A DNA stretch of 64,000 bases from Alloalcanivorax gelatiniphagus (GCF_005938655.1 NZ_VCQT01000019.1:1-64000); one strand, 5' to 3'; positions 1-8,839 are shown, counted from the stretch's first letter. The notes: generated from the letters alone by a model not told the origin. Numbers and translations are program-made.

Positions 1-200
1 ATATAAGCCGTCACTCCACCTGGCCATGTCTGTGCAGCCACTCTTCCAACGGGAAGTGGCTTGGATACCGTTCAAGTTTTGAGAGAAACAGCCCGGTGGT
101 CCGATCTACAACACAGGTTCACGGACCTCAGGAGCGGCTCGGGTTGCCACCGGGCTGATAGGATGATGGTAGCTAACCATCAACCCGTGGAAAGACACAA
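1..200. mobile_element. Possible right-end non-coding region of an IS110/IS1111-like element
   Basis: There is no open frame of useful length, but the segment has strong RNA-like structure. A perfect 10-bp inverted repeat joins 90-99 and 147-156 (AGCCCGGTGG/CCACCGGGCT). TCCG at 100-103 can pair with 122-125 inside it. GATGGT at 165-170 pairs with 176-181, and CGGGTTG at 140-146 with 181-187. The segment ends against a REP palindrome at 201-220 that lacks its usual leading GTA. IS110-family elements are known to insert into REP sequences, and IS1111-type members carry structured non-coding RNA at their ends. The identification is inference: no transposase is visible because the window starts here. 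Confidence 0.35.
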
Positions 201-242
201 GGAGCGGCTTTAGCCGCGATCCACCGTAGCCGCGATCCACCG
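201..242 (+). repeat. REP palindrome, single copy, with short direct repeat
   Basis: 201-220 matches the REP core found elsewhere in the window (GGAGCGGCTTTAGCCGCGAT) without the usual GTA in front. The 16-bp stretch TAGCCGCGATCCACCG is then repeated directly (211-226 and 227-242), suggesting slippage or a target duplication. Confidence 0.75.
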
Positions 243-243
243 T

Positions 244-1050
244 CTAGGTATGCCGCCGCAGCCGCCGGGCCTTTTCCTTCATCGCTTCCAAAAACCGCCC
301 CGGGCGGCGGCGCTTGCGGCGCCAGGCCTTTTTCGCTTCCCGCTGGGGAAAGATGTGCAGCGGCGCCTTGGGCAGATCGGCGAGGATACGCTCGGCCACC
401 CGGTCGGCGCTGTCCGGGGCGCCCTGCAGGGCCCGCCGCAGCCGCGCCCGGCTGAGCGCGTCGGAGCCGGCCATGTGCCGTTCCATCTCACTGGGAAACA
501 GGTCCGGACACACCACCGACACGCGGATGCCGAGCACCGACAGTTCCGCCGCCAGCGCCTCGCTGAGCCGGATCAGGGCGGCGTTGCAGGCCACGTAGCT
601 GGCCATGCCCGGCGGCGCGGTGAGCCCGGCCAGCGCCGCCACATTGACCACCTGGCCACTGCCCTGACGTTTCATCAGGGTGAGCGCCGCCCGGCAGCCG
701 TACACCGCGCCCATCACATTGACCCGCCAGGGCAGCTCCCAGCTTTCCTCGTCCAGGGCCTCGAAGGGACCGGCGGCGGCCACGCCGGCGTTGTTGATCA
801 GCACGTCGAGGCGGCCCCAGCGGCGCTGCAGGCGCTCCATGGCCTGGCGCAGATCCCGTTCGTTGGACACGTCGCCGTGCAGAAACAGCACCTCGCCGTC
901 GGCCCGGCGCAGCGCCTCGGTGGTGGCCTGGCCGGCGCTGTCGTCCCGGTCGAACAGCGCCACCCGGTATTCACCGATGGCGCGCTCCGCCAGGGCCCGC
1001 CCCAGTCCGTGGGCGGCGCCGGTGATCAGCATGACCGGTTTGCCGTTCAT
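244..1050 (-). CDS. SDR-family protein with altered catalytic triad
   Basis: 268 residues with a Rossmann fold typical of classical short-chain dehydrogenases/reductases. The cofactor motif TGAAHGLG is at residues 10-17 and NNAG at 86-89. The active-site positions that are canonically Ser139, Tyr152 and Lys156 read Ala139, Tyr152 and Asn156, within NVAALAG and SYVACN. Such a protein could still bind NAD(P) but would probably not be a normal oxidoreductase. The C-terminal 35 residues are rich in Arg and Lys. The stop codon is followed closely by a REP repeat. Its start codon touches the stop of the upstream symporter gene, so the two are probably co-transcribed. Substrate unknown. Confidence 0.8.
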   Translation of the reverse strand: MNGKPVMLITGAAHGLGRALAERAIGEYRVALFDRDDSAGQATTEALRRADGEVLFLHGDVSNERDLRQAMERLQRRWGRLDVLINNAGVAAAGPFEALDEESWELPWRVNVMGAVYGCRAALTLMKRQGSGQVVNVAALAGLTAPPGMASYVACNAALIRLSEALAAELSVLGIRVSVVCPDLFPSEMERHMAGSDALSRARLRRALQGAPDSADRVAERILADLPKAPLHIFPQREAKKAWRRKRRRPGRFLEAMKEKARRLRRHT

Positions 1051-2340
1051 TCAGTCCCGTTCCACGCTGAGTTCGCGCATCGGCCCCTGCAGCACCTGGT
1101 CCTCGCCTTCGCTGCGCGCCAGCAGCACCGCGCAGACACTGTCCCCCCAGATGTTCACGGCGGTGCGGCACATGTCCAGCAGCCGGTCGGTGACCAGAAT
1201 CAGGCCGATGGCTTCGGCGGGCAGGCCGATCACCCCCAGGATCACGGTGATCGCCACCAGGCTGGCGGCGGGAATGCTGGCCACGCCGATGGAGGTGAGC
1301 AGGGCGGTGATCACGATCAGGAACTGGGTGGTCAGGGAGAGATCCAGCCCGTAGGCCTGGGCGATGAAAATCGCCGCCACGCACTCATACAGAGCGGTGC
1401 CGTCCATGTTCACGGTGGCGCCCAGGGGCAGCACGAAACTGGCGGTGCGGTTGGAGACGCCGGAGCGCTTTTCCACGCACTCCATGCTCAGCGGCAGGGT
1501 GGCGGCGGAGCTGGCCGACGAAAACGCGGTGAGCAGGGCAGGGGTCATGGCCTGCAGATGCCGCCAGGGGGACCGTTTGGCCAGCCCCCGGATCAGCAGT
1601 GGCATGACCACGAACATATGAATGCCCAGCGCCAGCAGCACGGTGACGAAGAACAGCGCCAGCGGCTCCACCGCGTCCAGGCCGGTGCGGCTCACGGTCA
1701 CCGCGATCAGGCCGAACACGCCCACCGGGGCGAAGCGGATGATCACCATGGTGATGCGCAGGATCACCCGGTAGATGCCCTCGATGGTCTGGCGCAGGTG
1801 TTCGCCGGGGGCGCCGGGCAGGGTACGCAGGAAAAAGCCGAAGAACAGGGAGAACACGATCAGCCCCAGCATCTGCGTTTCCGCCGCCGCCTGGAACAGG
1901 TTGGGCGGCAGCATCTGGCGCAGGATCTCGGTGAAATCGGCGGCGCCCCGGCCCTCGATGCTTTGCAGCGTCTGCTCGGTGTCCGCGGACAACCCCAGCA
2001 GGTCCCGGGCCGGCTGACCGTCGATGATGCCCGGGGAAATCACATTCACCACCAGCAGGCCCACCAGCACCGCGATCAGGCTGGTGGTCAGATAGAACGC
2101 CACCGTCTTGGCGCCCAGGCGGCCCAGGTTGTCGCCGTCGCCCACATTGATCATGCCGCTGATGATGGCGGTGGTGATCAGCGGTACCACCACCATCTTC
2201 AGGGCGTTGATAAACAGGTCGCCCAGCAGATCGTAGACCGGCAGCAGCGGCAGGCCGAATACGGCGGTGTTTTCCGAGGTCAGGGCGCCGGCGATGCCAC
2301 CCAGCACCATGGCCAGAAAGATCTGGTGATGTAATTTCAT
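1051..2340 (-). CDS. Dicarboxylate/amino acid:cation symporter (DAACS family)
   Basis: 429 residues, the usual length for GltP/DctA-type secondary transporters of the inner membrane. Visible signatures are the serine-rich re-entrant loop SSASSAATLP and the cation/substrate motif NMDGTALYE, followed by hydrophobic helices with a second re-entrant loop around SIGVASIPAAS. The ATG at 2340 is chosen because an AGGGCGG ribosome site precedes it; an upstream in-frame start at 2400 would add an unsupported 20-residue tail. It probably imports C4-dicarboxylates or acidic amino acids with Na+ or H+; the substrate cannot be fixed from sequence. It lies directly upstream of the SDR-like gene. Confidence 0.9.
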   Translation of the reverse strand: MKLHHQIFLAMVLGGIAGALTSENTAVFGLPLLPVYDLLGDLFINALKMVVVPLITTAIISGMINVGDGDNLGRLGAKTVAFYLTTSLIAVLVGLLVVNVISPGIIDGQPARDLLGLSADTEQTLQSIEGRGAADFTEILRQMLPPNLFQAAAETQMLGLIVFSLFFGFFLRTLPGAPGEHLRQTIEGIYRVILRITMVIIRFAPVGVFGLIAVTVSRTGLDAVEPLALFFVTVLLALGIHMFVVMPLLIRGLAKRSPWRHLQAMTPALLTAFSSASSAATLPLSMECVEKRSGVSNRTASFVLPLGATVNMDGTALYECVAAIFIAQAYGLDLSLTTQFLIVITALLTSIGVASIPAASLVAITVILGVIGLPAEAIGLILVTDRLLDMCRTAVNIWGDSVCAVLLARSEGEDQVLQGPMRELSVERD

Positions 2341-2411
2341 TCCGCCGCCCTTTGTGTGCAGTAGCCGGCAAGCATAAAGACCGGTTGGAACCACTGGCAA
2401 CCCGCATGGGC

Positions 2412-3032
2412 TTACAACAGCTCATTCAATGCCTGGCCCAGTTCCGGCTGGTCCCGGCGCAGCCGGTCGCCGGCGTCCTTCAGCAAACGGTCGGCGCTGA
2501 CCGGGCCGAACCGTTCGCACAACAACACATAGCCGCGATTGAGCAGGGTGCGCAGGCTGCCCTGGTCCAGGGCGGCCAGTTCGGAGCGCGGGTGGTTGAG
2601 CCAGTATTCCAGGGCGGCGCGGGTGTCGGCGGGCAAGTCGGCCTGGCGCAGGTCGGTGAGCTGGTCCAGGCGCAGTTGCCCGGCCCGGGCCTCGCCCAGC
2701 GACGCCCACAGGGCCCGCATCAACCCCTGGAAGGCGCGGGTGGGCGGGTGCCGGTCTCCGGCCCCGGCGGCCCGGTCGTCGGCCAGCGGGTCGGCGGCCA
2801 GCCGCGCGTCCGGCAGGGACTGGGCGCGCACCAGGCTCAGATGCAGCTGGTGGCGCTGCTCGCCCAGGTCGAACAGGCGGCACAGCTCGCTGACATAGCC
2901 CTGCAGGGAAAAGCGCGGTCGGTCGGCGTAGTCCCGTTGCCACAGCGCCACCGCCTCGACCAGGGCGGCGGCATCCAGATAGGGCGCCAGGCCGGTGGCC
3001 AGGGCCCGTCGGCGGCGTTGCTCCGGGCTCAT
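2412..3032 (-). CDS. Conserved hypothetical protein linked to amtB
   Basis: 206 residues, no signal peptide or membrane segment, predicted mostly helical, rich in Leu, Ala and Arg. I do not recognise a family. The start ATG overlaps the amtB stop by 4 bp (ATGA), with a GGAG ribosome site, so translation is probably coupled to the ammonium transporter. That arrangement suggests a role tied to nitrogen supply or a shared membrane location, but nothing in the sequence shows a reaction. The usual partner of AmtB, the small PII protein GlnK, is not what this is: it is about twice too long and lacks the T-loop pattern. Confidence 0.7.
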   Translation of the reverse strand: MSPEQRRRRALATGLAPYLDAAALVEAVALWQRDYADRPRFSLQGYVSELCRLFDLGEQRHQLHLSLVRAQSLPDARLAADPLADDRAAGAGDRHPPTRAFQGLMRALWASLGEARAGQLRLDQLTDLRQADLPADTRAALEYWLNHPRSELAALDQGSLRTLLNRGYVLLCERFGPVSADRLLKDAGDRLRRDQPELGQALNELL

Positions 3033-4327
3033 GGCCGTGGCTCCAGGCCGCTGGCCACCTCCGCGTCATAGAGGTGGGGCTGGGAAAATTCCGGGTAGCC
3101 CAGTTCCGCGTGTTCGCTCACGTCCAGCCCCCGTTGCTCATGCAGAGCCGGGGCGCGCAGCCCGGCGCTCAGGGCCAGCAGCATATACAGGATCAGGGCG
3201 GCGAAGAACGCCCAGGCGAACGCCACCACGATGCCCAGCAGTTGCACCGTGATGCGGCCCGGGTCGAACAGATCGCCGCTGTAGAACAGGCCCGCCGCCA
3301 GGGTGCCCCAGGCGCCGGCGAAGGCGTGCACCGGCACCGCCGACACCACGTCGTCCAGTTTCAGGGCCAGCAGCAGCCGGCCGCCGGGGCCCACCAGCAG
3401 CCCCGCCACCAGGCCGGTGAGCACCGCGAAACCGGGGGCCATGGTGGCGCAGCCGGCGGTGATGCCGACCAGACCGGCCAGGCTGCCGTTGACGGTTTCG
3501 GTGAGCAGCACCGGGCGCCGCGCCGCCAGCCGGTAGAGCGCGGAGCCCAGGGCGCCGGCGCTGGCCGCCAGTTGGGTGTTGAGATTGATCAGGGCGATAT
3601 CGACGCTGGCGCCCAGGGTGGAGCCACCATTGAAACCGAACCAGCCGAACCACAGCAGAAAGCCGCCCAGCGCCACGAAGGACAGGTTATGGCCGCGGAT
3701 TTCCCGGGGCTGGCCCTGCTTGTCGAAGCGGCCCAGCCGGGGCCCCACCACCAGAATGCCGGCCAGGGCGCACCAGCCGCCGACGCTGTGAACCACCGTG
3801 GAGCCGGCGAAATCCACGAACCCCAGGCGCGCCAGCCAGCCGTCGCCGTTCCAGGCCCAGTTGCCGAACAGCGGGTAGATCAGCCCGGTGATCGCCACCG
3901 CCCCGCACAGATACCCCACATAGCGGGTGCGCTCGGCCATGGCGCCGGAGGCGATGGTGGCGGCGGTGGCGGCGAACATCAGCTGGAACAGCAGCAGGGT
4001 CCACAGGTCGCTGTCCCCCTGGCTGGGGGCGAACAGGCTCTGGCCCAGCCAGCCGCTGGGGTTGGCGCCGAACATCAGGCCGAAGCCCAGGGCCCAGAAC
4101 GCCAGGGTGCCCACGCACAGGTCCATGTAGTTCTTCATCAGCACGTTGACGGCGTTCTTGGCCCGGCTCAGCCCGCTTTCCAGCAGGGCGAAGCCGGCCT
4201 GCATCAGGAACACCAGGGCGGCGGCGATCGCCACCCACACCACATCGGCGCCCTGGTACTGGGGGCTAGCGGCCAGTGCCGGGGCGGGCAGCAGAACAAA
4301 GGCGAGAAGGATGGCGCGTCGTTCCAT
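3029..4327 (-). CDS. amtB: Ammonium transporter AmtB
   Basis: 432 residues: a cleavable signal peptide (about 20 residues ending ALA-A) and eleven expected membrane helices. The family signature around DFAGSTVVHSVGG carries the conserved Asp and the first pore histidine. The second pore histidine is in VPVHAFAGAWGT. The cytoplasmic tail holds the common LDVSEHAELGYPEF segment that contacts PII in related proteins. It conducts ammonium/ammonia across the inner membrane at low nitrogen. A ribosome site AAGGGGG precedes the start. No glnK lies next to it within the window, so PII control would come from elsewhere. The downstream gene overlaps its stop. Confidence 0.95.
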   Translation of the reverse strand: MERRAILLAFVLLPAPALAASPQYQGADVVWVAIAAALVFLMQAGFALLESGLSRAKNAVNVLMKNYMDLCVGTLAFWALGFGLMFGANPSGWLGQSLFAPSQGDSDLWTLLLFQLMFAATAATIASGAMAERTRYVGYLCGAVAITGLIYPLFGNWAWNGDGWLARLGFVDFAGSTVVHSVGGWCALAGILVVGPRLGRFDKQGQPREIRGHNLSFVALGGFLLWFGWFGFNGGSTLGASVDIALINLNTQLAASAGALGSALYRLAARRPVLLTETVNGSLAGLVGITAGCATMAPGFAVLTGLVAGLLVGPGGRLLLALKLDDVVSAVPVHAFAGAWGTLAAGLFYSGDLFDPGRITVQLLGIVVAFAWAFFAALILYMLLALSAGLRAPALHEQRGLDVSEHAELGYPEFSQPHLYDAEVASGLEPRP

Positions 4328-4452
4328 GAAACCCCCTTAACGGTTGTTGTCGGGGGAAGGCTGCAACGGCTATGCCAACGGGTGTGCACCGGCCGGCCAC
4401 GGCGGGGCGGGGCCCGGCGGGAAACGGCGCAAAAAGGAATGCTTCGGTTTGG

Positions 4453-4476
4453 GGCGCCCGGGAGACCCCGGGCGCC
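4453..4476 (-). terminator. Perfect 10-bp hairpin downstream of the EVE gene
   Basis: GGCGCCCGGG (4453-4462) pairs perfectly with 4467-4476 around a 4-nt loop. It lies between the EVE gene and amtB, both on the minus strand. Only a delayed T-rich run follows on the minus strand, so termination may be weak or Rho-assisted. Confidence 0.45.
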
Positions 4477-4502
4477 GCCTGCCTCGGAACGGGGCAGGGG
4501 CT

Positions 4503-5003
4503 TTAGAAGAGCGCCGACACCAGGCCGCCGGGTACCGATAGCTCCGGTTCGCACAGTGACAGGATTTGCTGGTACTGGCGGTCGGTGATCTGCTGGATCG
4601 ACAGCCGCGGGCGGATCACCAGCTCCAGATCGGCGAACTCCGGATACTGGCGCATGCGCGCCAGGGGCAGGGGCTCGGCGTAGCTGCTCACGTAGCGCAC
4701 GTCCACCTGGAACCAGCGCGGCATATCCTCGCTGCTGCGCGGGTCGAAGCCCGGGTGCTGCGGCTGAAACTGGGTCGGGTCCGGGTAGGGAGCGGAAACC
4801 ACGCGGGCTTCACCGACGATGGAGGGATTCTTGCCACGGGAGTGGTAGATCAGTACCCGGTCGCCTTCCTGCACCTCGTCGCGGATGCGGTTGCGTGCCT
4901 GGTAGTTGCGAACACCATCCCAGCCCGTGGTCTGATCCGGCGCGTCCTGCAAATCCTGCAGACTGAAATCCTTTGGCTCGGTCTTGAAAAGCCAGCTGCG
5001 CAT
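4503..5003 (-). CDS. EVE domain-containing protein
   Basis: 166 residues starting RSWLFKTEPKDFS and continuing with GWDGVRNYQARN and VLIYHS, the hallmarks of the EVE domain (a PUA-like fold also seen in thymocyte nuclear protein 1). EVE domains bind modified bases in DNA or RNA; the ligand in housekeeping bacterial copies such as this one is not settled. The ATG at 5003 is preceded by GGGAGGA; a longer in-frame start at 5105 lacks a ribosome site and adds residues not typical of the family. It is transcribed divergently from prmB. Confidence 0.9.
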   Translation of the reverse strand: MRSWLFKTEPKDFSLQDLQDAPDQTTGWDGVRNYQARNRIRDEVQEGDRVLIYHSRGKNPSIVGEARVVSAPYPDPTQFQPQHPGFDPRSSEDMPRWFQVDVRYVSSYAEPLPLARMRQYPEFADLELVIRPRLSIQQITDRQYQQILSLCEPELSVPGGLVSALF

Positions 5004-5187
5004 ACCGATCCTCCCGCGTGTGAAGGGGCAATGTATCACGTCTGTCAATAAAGTCATCCTCACTTTAAGTAATGACTCCAATGCGCCCCGCCATGGGCTC
5101 CACACTGGGCCTTCGGGATGTCATTCCGGTGACGGCCAACCGGCCGATTTTGTGCTACGCTTCCGCGCCCATTATGGAGGCGTACCC

Positions 5188-6129
5188 GTGATCGAACCCC
5201 GCGAACAGGATCAGGCCCAGGCCACCTTGCGAACCCCGCGCGATTGTCTGCGCTGGGGCGAGTCGGTGCTGCGCCGGGGCGGCGTCTTTCTCGGCCACGG
5301 CACCGACGATCACGGCGACGAATGCCTGGCCCTGCTGTTGCATGTGCTGGCGCTGCCCCTGGACACCGACCCGCGCATGCTGGATGCCCGTCTGCTGCCC
5401 GATGAGGTATCGGCGTTCGTGGCGCTGATGAAGCGCCGCGTGAACGAACGGGTGCCGGTGCCCTATCTGACCGGCGAAGCCTGGTTCTGCGGCCTGCCGT
5501 TCCAGGTGGATGAGCGCGTGCTGATTCCGCGTTCGCCCATCGCCGAGCTGATCGAGGCCCGCTTTCAGCCGTTTCTGGACCCGGACCGCATCGACCGGGT
5601 GCTGGACCTGTGCACCGGCAGTGGCTGCATCGCCATCGCCTGCGCCCACGCCCTGGAACAGGCCCAGGTGGACGCCAGCGACATCTCCGAGGACGCCCTG
5701 GCGGTGTGCCGCGCCAACGTCCAGCGCCACGGCCTGGAGGAGCGGGTGTTTCCGCTGCGCGCCGATGGCCTGGACGGGCTCACCGGCCCCTACGATCTGA
5801 TCGTCTCCAACCCGCCCTATGTGGACGCGGAGGATCTGGCGGCGATGCCGGATGAGTACCGCCACGAGCCGGAACTGGCCCTGGCCTCCGGCGTGGACGG
5901 GCTGGATTTCACCCGCCGCCTGCTGATCGAGGCGCCGGAGCGCCTCAGCGAGGACGGCGTGCTGATCGTGGAGGTGGGCAACAGCGACCGGCACATGATG
6001 GCCGCCTGGCCGGAGGTGCCGTTCCTGTGGTTCGAGTTCGAGCGCGGCGGCCATGGGGTGTTCATGTTGGATCGGCGCCAGCTGATCGAGCATCGGGATT
6101 GTTTCAAGCGAGATCATGTCACGGGCTGA
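5188..6129 (+). CDS. prmB: Ribosomal protein uL3 glutamine N5-methyltransferase PrmB
   Basis: 313 residues from a GTG start at 5188, chosen because TGGAGG lies 7 bp upstream. An N-terminal helical domain is followed by an AdoMet-binding Rossmann domain with VLDLCTGSGCIAI (motif I) and the glutamine-binding NPPY motif at residues 208-211. It methylates a glutamine of ribosomal protein L3 during 50S assembly. The tail differs from PrmC (release factor methylase), and the position directly before aroC is the typical prmB location. aroC starts 18 bp after its stop, so the two form an operon. Confidence 0.93.
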   Translation: MIEPREQDQAQATLRTPRDCLRWGESVLRRGGVFLGHGTDDHGDECLALLLHVLALPLDTDPRMLDARLLPDEVSAFVALMKRRVNERVPVPYLTGEAWFCGLPFQVDERVLIPRSPIAELIEARFQPFLDPDRIDRVLDLCTGSGCIAIACAHALEQAQVDASDISEDALAVCRANVQRHGLEERVFPLRADGLDGLTGPYDLIVSNPPYVDAEDLAAMPDEYRHEPELALASGVDGLDFTRRLLIEAPERLSEDGVLIVEVGNSDRHMMAAWPEVPFLWFEFERGGHGVFMLDRRQLIEHRDCFKRDHVTG

Positions 6130-6147
6130 GGCCCGAAGAGGAAAGCT

Positions 6148-7245
6148 ATGTCCGGGAACAGTTTTGGTGAGCGCTTCCGCGTCACCACTTTCGGTGAAAG
6201 TCACGGCGCCGCGCTGGGTGCCATCGTGGACGGCTGCCCGCCGGGGCTGACGCTCAGCGAGGCTGACCTGCAGCACGAACTGGACCGCCGCAAACCGGGC
6301 ACCAGCCGCTATACCACCCAGCGCAAGGAACCGGACCAGGTGCGCATCCTGTCCGGGGTGTTCGAAGGCAAGACCACCGGCACCGCCATCGGCCTGCTGA
6401 TCGAGAACACCGACCAGAAGTCCAAGGACTACGGCAACATCGCCACCACCTTCCGGCCGGGCCACGCGGACTACACCTACACCCAGAAATACGGCTTCCG
6501 GGATTACCGGGGCGGCGGCCGCTCCTCCGCCCGGGAAACCGCCATGCGGGTGGCCGCCGGCGCCATCGCCCGCAAGTTCCTCAGCGAACGGCTGGGCGTG
6601 CGGCTCTACGGTGGGGTGGAGCAGATCGGCCCGATCCGCGCCGAGACCTTCGACTGGACCACGGTGGACAGCAATCCGTTCTTCTTCCCGGACCCGGACA
6701 AGATCCCGGCCCTGGAACAGCTGATCAACGACCTGCGCAAGGACGGCTCGTCCATCGGTGCCCGGGTCACGGTGTACGCCGACAACCTGCCGCCGGGCTG
6801 GGGCGAGCCGGTGTTCGACCGGCTCGACGCGGACCTGGCCAAGGCGCTGATGTCGATCAACGCGGTCAAGGGCGTGGAAATCGGCGACGGCTTCGAGGTG
6901 GTCAACCAGCGCGGCGAACAGCACCGCGACGAGATCACCCCCCAGGGCTTTCTCAGCAACCACGCCGGCGGCGTGCTGGGCGGCATCACCAGCGGCCAGA
7001 CCCTGCGTGCCAGCATGGCCCTCAAGCCCACCTCCAGCATCACCATCCCGGGCCGCTCCATCACCCTGGACGGCGAACCCACCGAGGTGATCACCAAGGG
7101 CCGCCACGACCCCTGTGTGGGGGTGCGCGCCACGCCCATCGCCGAGGCCATGCTGGCCCTGGTGCTGATGGACCATTACCTGCGCCACCGGGCGCAGAAC
7201 GGAGACGTGACGCCGCCGCTGGCGCCGATCCCCGGCCAGGCCTGA
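6148..7245 (+). CDS. aroC: Chorismate synthase
   Basis: 365 residues, normal family length. It begins [19 protein letters not shown], the conserved first signature, and contains [16 protein letters not shown] and the C-terminal [18 protein letters not shown]. It converts 5-enolpyruvylshikimate 3-phosphate to chorismate using reduced FMN, the last shared step for aromatic amino acids and folate. The ribosome site GAGGAAAG is close to the ATG. Being between prmB and an MFS gene matches the order seen in Pseudomonas. Confidence 0.97.
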   Translation: MSGNSFGERFRVTTFGESHGAALGAIVDGCPPGLTLSEADLQHELDRRKPGTSRYTTQRKEPDQVRILSGVFEGKTTGTAIGLLIENTDQKSKDYGNIATTFRPGHADYTYTQKYGFRDYRGGGRSSARETAMRVAAGAIARKFLSERLGVRLYGGVEQIGPIRAETFDWTTVDSNPFFFPDPDKIPALEQLINDLRKDGSSIGARVTVYADNLPPGWGEPVFDRLDADLAKALMSINAVKGVEIGDGFEVVNQRGEQHRDEITPQGFLSNHAGGVLGGITSGQTLRASMALKPTSSITIPGRSITLDGEPTEVITKGRHDPCVGVRATPIAEAMLALVLMDHYLRHRAQNGDVTPPLAPIPGQA

Positions 7246-7254
7246 CGCTCGCCC

Positions 7255-8394
7255 ATGCATTATTATTGGCGCCTGTCGGCCTTCTATTTTCTGTATTTCG
7301 GCCTGTTGGGCACCCTGGTGCCCTACTGGTCCCTGTACCTCAAGGACCTGGGCTTCTCCGCCACCACCATCGGCCTGCTGATGGCGGTGCCCCATCTGAC
7401 CAAGGTGGTGGCCCCCAATCTGTGGGGCTGGCTCGCCGACCGCTCCGGCGCGCGCATGCGCATTATCCGCCTGGGCAACCTGGCGGCGGCGGTGGCCTTT
7501 CTGCCGGTGTTCTGGGCCGACCAGATCTGGTCCATGGCCATCCTTCTCGCCGTGTTCAGCTTTTTCTGGAACGCGGTGCTGGCCCAGTTCGAGGTGGTCA
7601 CCCTGCACACCCTCGGCGACCAGGCCCACCGCTACAGCCAGGTGCGGGTGTGGGGCTCGCTGGGCTTTATCACCTGCGTGTTGCTGGTGGGGCTGGCCCT
7701 CGACCATCTGCCCATGGGCCTGCTGCCCTGGGTCATGTCGGTGCTGCTCTGGCTGCTGTGGCTGGCCACCCTGGCGCTGCCGGCGGAACGGGGCGAGCCC
7801 CGCCGTAACGCCGACGGCGGCCTGATCAAGCTGCTCAAACGCCGCGATATTCAGATCTTCATGCTGGTGGCCTTTCTGATGCAGGCCTCCCACGGCCCTT
7901 ACTACACCTTCTACAGCATCCACCTGGAAGAGATGGGCTTCCGCAAGGTCACCGTGGGCACGCTGTGGGCGGTGGCGGTGACCTCCGAGGTGGTGGCCTT
8001 TCTGATCATGCACCGCCTGATGACCCGCTTCGCCCTGAACCGCATCCTGCTGACCTGCCTGTTGCTGGCCAGCGTGCGCTGGGTGGTGGTGGCGCTGTGC
8101 GGCGACAGCATCCCCTGGCTCACCGCCGCCCAGCTGCTGCACTCCGCCAGCTACGCCAGTTTTCACGCCGGCGGCATCGCCTGGGTGCAACGGGCCTCCG
8201 GCCGCGCCTTCGCCGGCCAGGGCCAGGCGCTGTATTCCAGCCTGGGCTACGGTGCCGGCTGGGGCCTGGGCTCCGGCCTCACCGGCCTGGCCTGGCCCTA
8301 CCTGGGCGTCTACTGCTTCCTGGTGGCCGGCGCCCTGACCCTGGTCGCCGCCGCCCTCTGCACCCGCCTGCCGGTGGCCGCCGAAGCGCGATAA
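7255..8394 (+). CDS. MFS transporter, phenylpropionate-permease-like (HcaT type)
   Basis: 379 residues with about twelve hydrophobic helices and no signal peptide. The N-terminus (WRLSAFYFLYFGLLGTLVPYW) and the loop GWLADRSGARM match the MFS_1-like/HcaT group. The gene starts 9 bp after the aroC stop and probably belongs to the same transcript. Its homologue sits after aroC in Pseudomonas as well, where its substrate is undefined. Export or uptake of a small aromatic or nucleoside-like compound would fit the family, but the substrate is unknown. Confidence 0.85.
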   Translation: MHYYWRLSAFYFLYFGLLGTLVPYWSLYLKDLGFSATTIGLLMAVPHLTKVVAPNLWGWLADRSGARMRIIRLGNLAAAVAFLPVFWADQIWSMAILLAVFSFFWNAVLAQFEVVTLHTLGDQAHRYSQVRVWGSLGFITCVLLVGLALDHLPMGLLPWVMSVLLWLLWLATLALPAERGEPRRNADGGLIKLLKRRDIQIFMLVAFLMQASHGPYYTFYSIHLEEMGFRKVTVGTLWAVAVTSEVVAFLIMHRLMTRFALNRILLTCLLLASVRWVVVALCGDSIPWLTAAQLLHSASYASFHAGGIAWVQRASGRAFAGQGQALYSSLGYGAGWGLGSGLTGLAWPYLGVYCFLVAGALTLVAAALCTRLPVAAEAR

Positions 8395-8413
8395 ACCGCC
8401 CCCGGCGGCACCG

Positions 8414-8473
8414 GTAGGAGCGGCTTCAGCCGCGATCTTCGGCGTCCTTTATCGCGGCTAAAGCCGCTCCTAC
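8414..8473. repeat. REP pair, head to head
   Basis: Two copies of the REP palindrome in opposite orientation (8414-8437 and 8451-8473), both of the GGCT/AGCC stem class, separated by 13 bp. The pair can fold into one long hairpin. It lies just after the MFS gene and before the decayed ABC-F gene. Confidence 0.9.
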
Positions 8474-8539
8474 CGGGATAGTCGGGCGACGGCGGGATGA
8501 ACGCGGGCCCGTCAAGACCGGGCGTGCTCCAGGGGGCGC

Positions 8540-8665
8540 CACGCCGTTACGGCCCACCACGCCGGTATGGGAAGCGTCGAAGGTTTCATTGAGGTCCGCG
8601 AACAGCGGTCGGCCGTCCGGGAGCACGAAGGACAGGTCGTGCAGCGTGAGATACGGATTCGTCAT
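8540..8665 (-). pseudogene. N-terminal remnant of an ABC-F ATPase gene
   Basis: Read on the minus strand from an ATG at 8665, the frame gives an ABC-F-like start (NPYLTLHDLSFVLPDGRPLF, then DLNETFD). It runs into TGVVGRNGV, the first part of the Walker A motif usually completed by GKS. After residue 42 the similarity stops abruptly (APPGARP) and the frame runs into the REP pair. About 90 percent of a normal ABC-F gene (500 or more residues) is missing. The frame stays open to 8426, but no further domain is recognisable. ABC-F proteins act on ribosomes; this fragment cannot. Assignment rests on my recognition of the N-terminus. Confidence 0.6.
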
Positions 8666-8839
8666 GCGGATTTCCAGGGATGCCAGATTCTCCCCCTGCG
8701 TATGGGGGCCGGTGGAGACTGGCCGTCGTGAAGACGGCGGCATCAATGGCGCATTGGACGAACACCTCGGAGTGGATAAGCGGGGGGACGAGTATGACCG
8801 GTCCGCCGCGTTTTCCGCAGGGTGGCCGGGTTTGGGTGG

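Noticed and set aside
250-2334. Long open frame on the plus strand opposite the SDR and symporter genes
   Set aside because: It is antisense to two recognisable genes and its composition (very rich in His, Gln and Gly) is typical of the shadow frame of GC-rich coding DNA.
5155-8190. 1011-codon open frame on the minus strand
   Set aside because: It lies opposite prmB, aroC and the MFS gene, all with clear family motifs; length is explained by high GC and rare stops.
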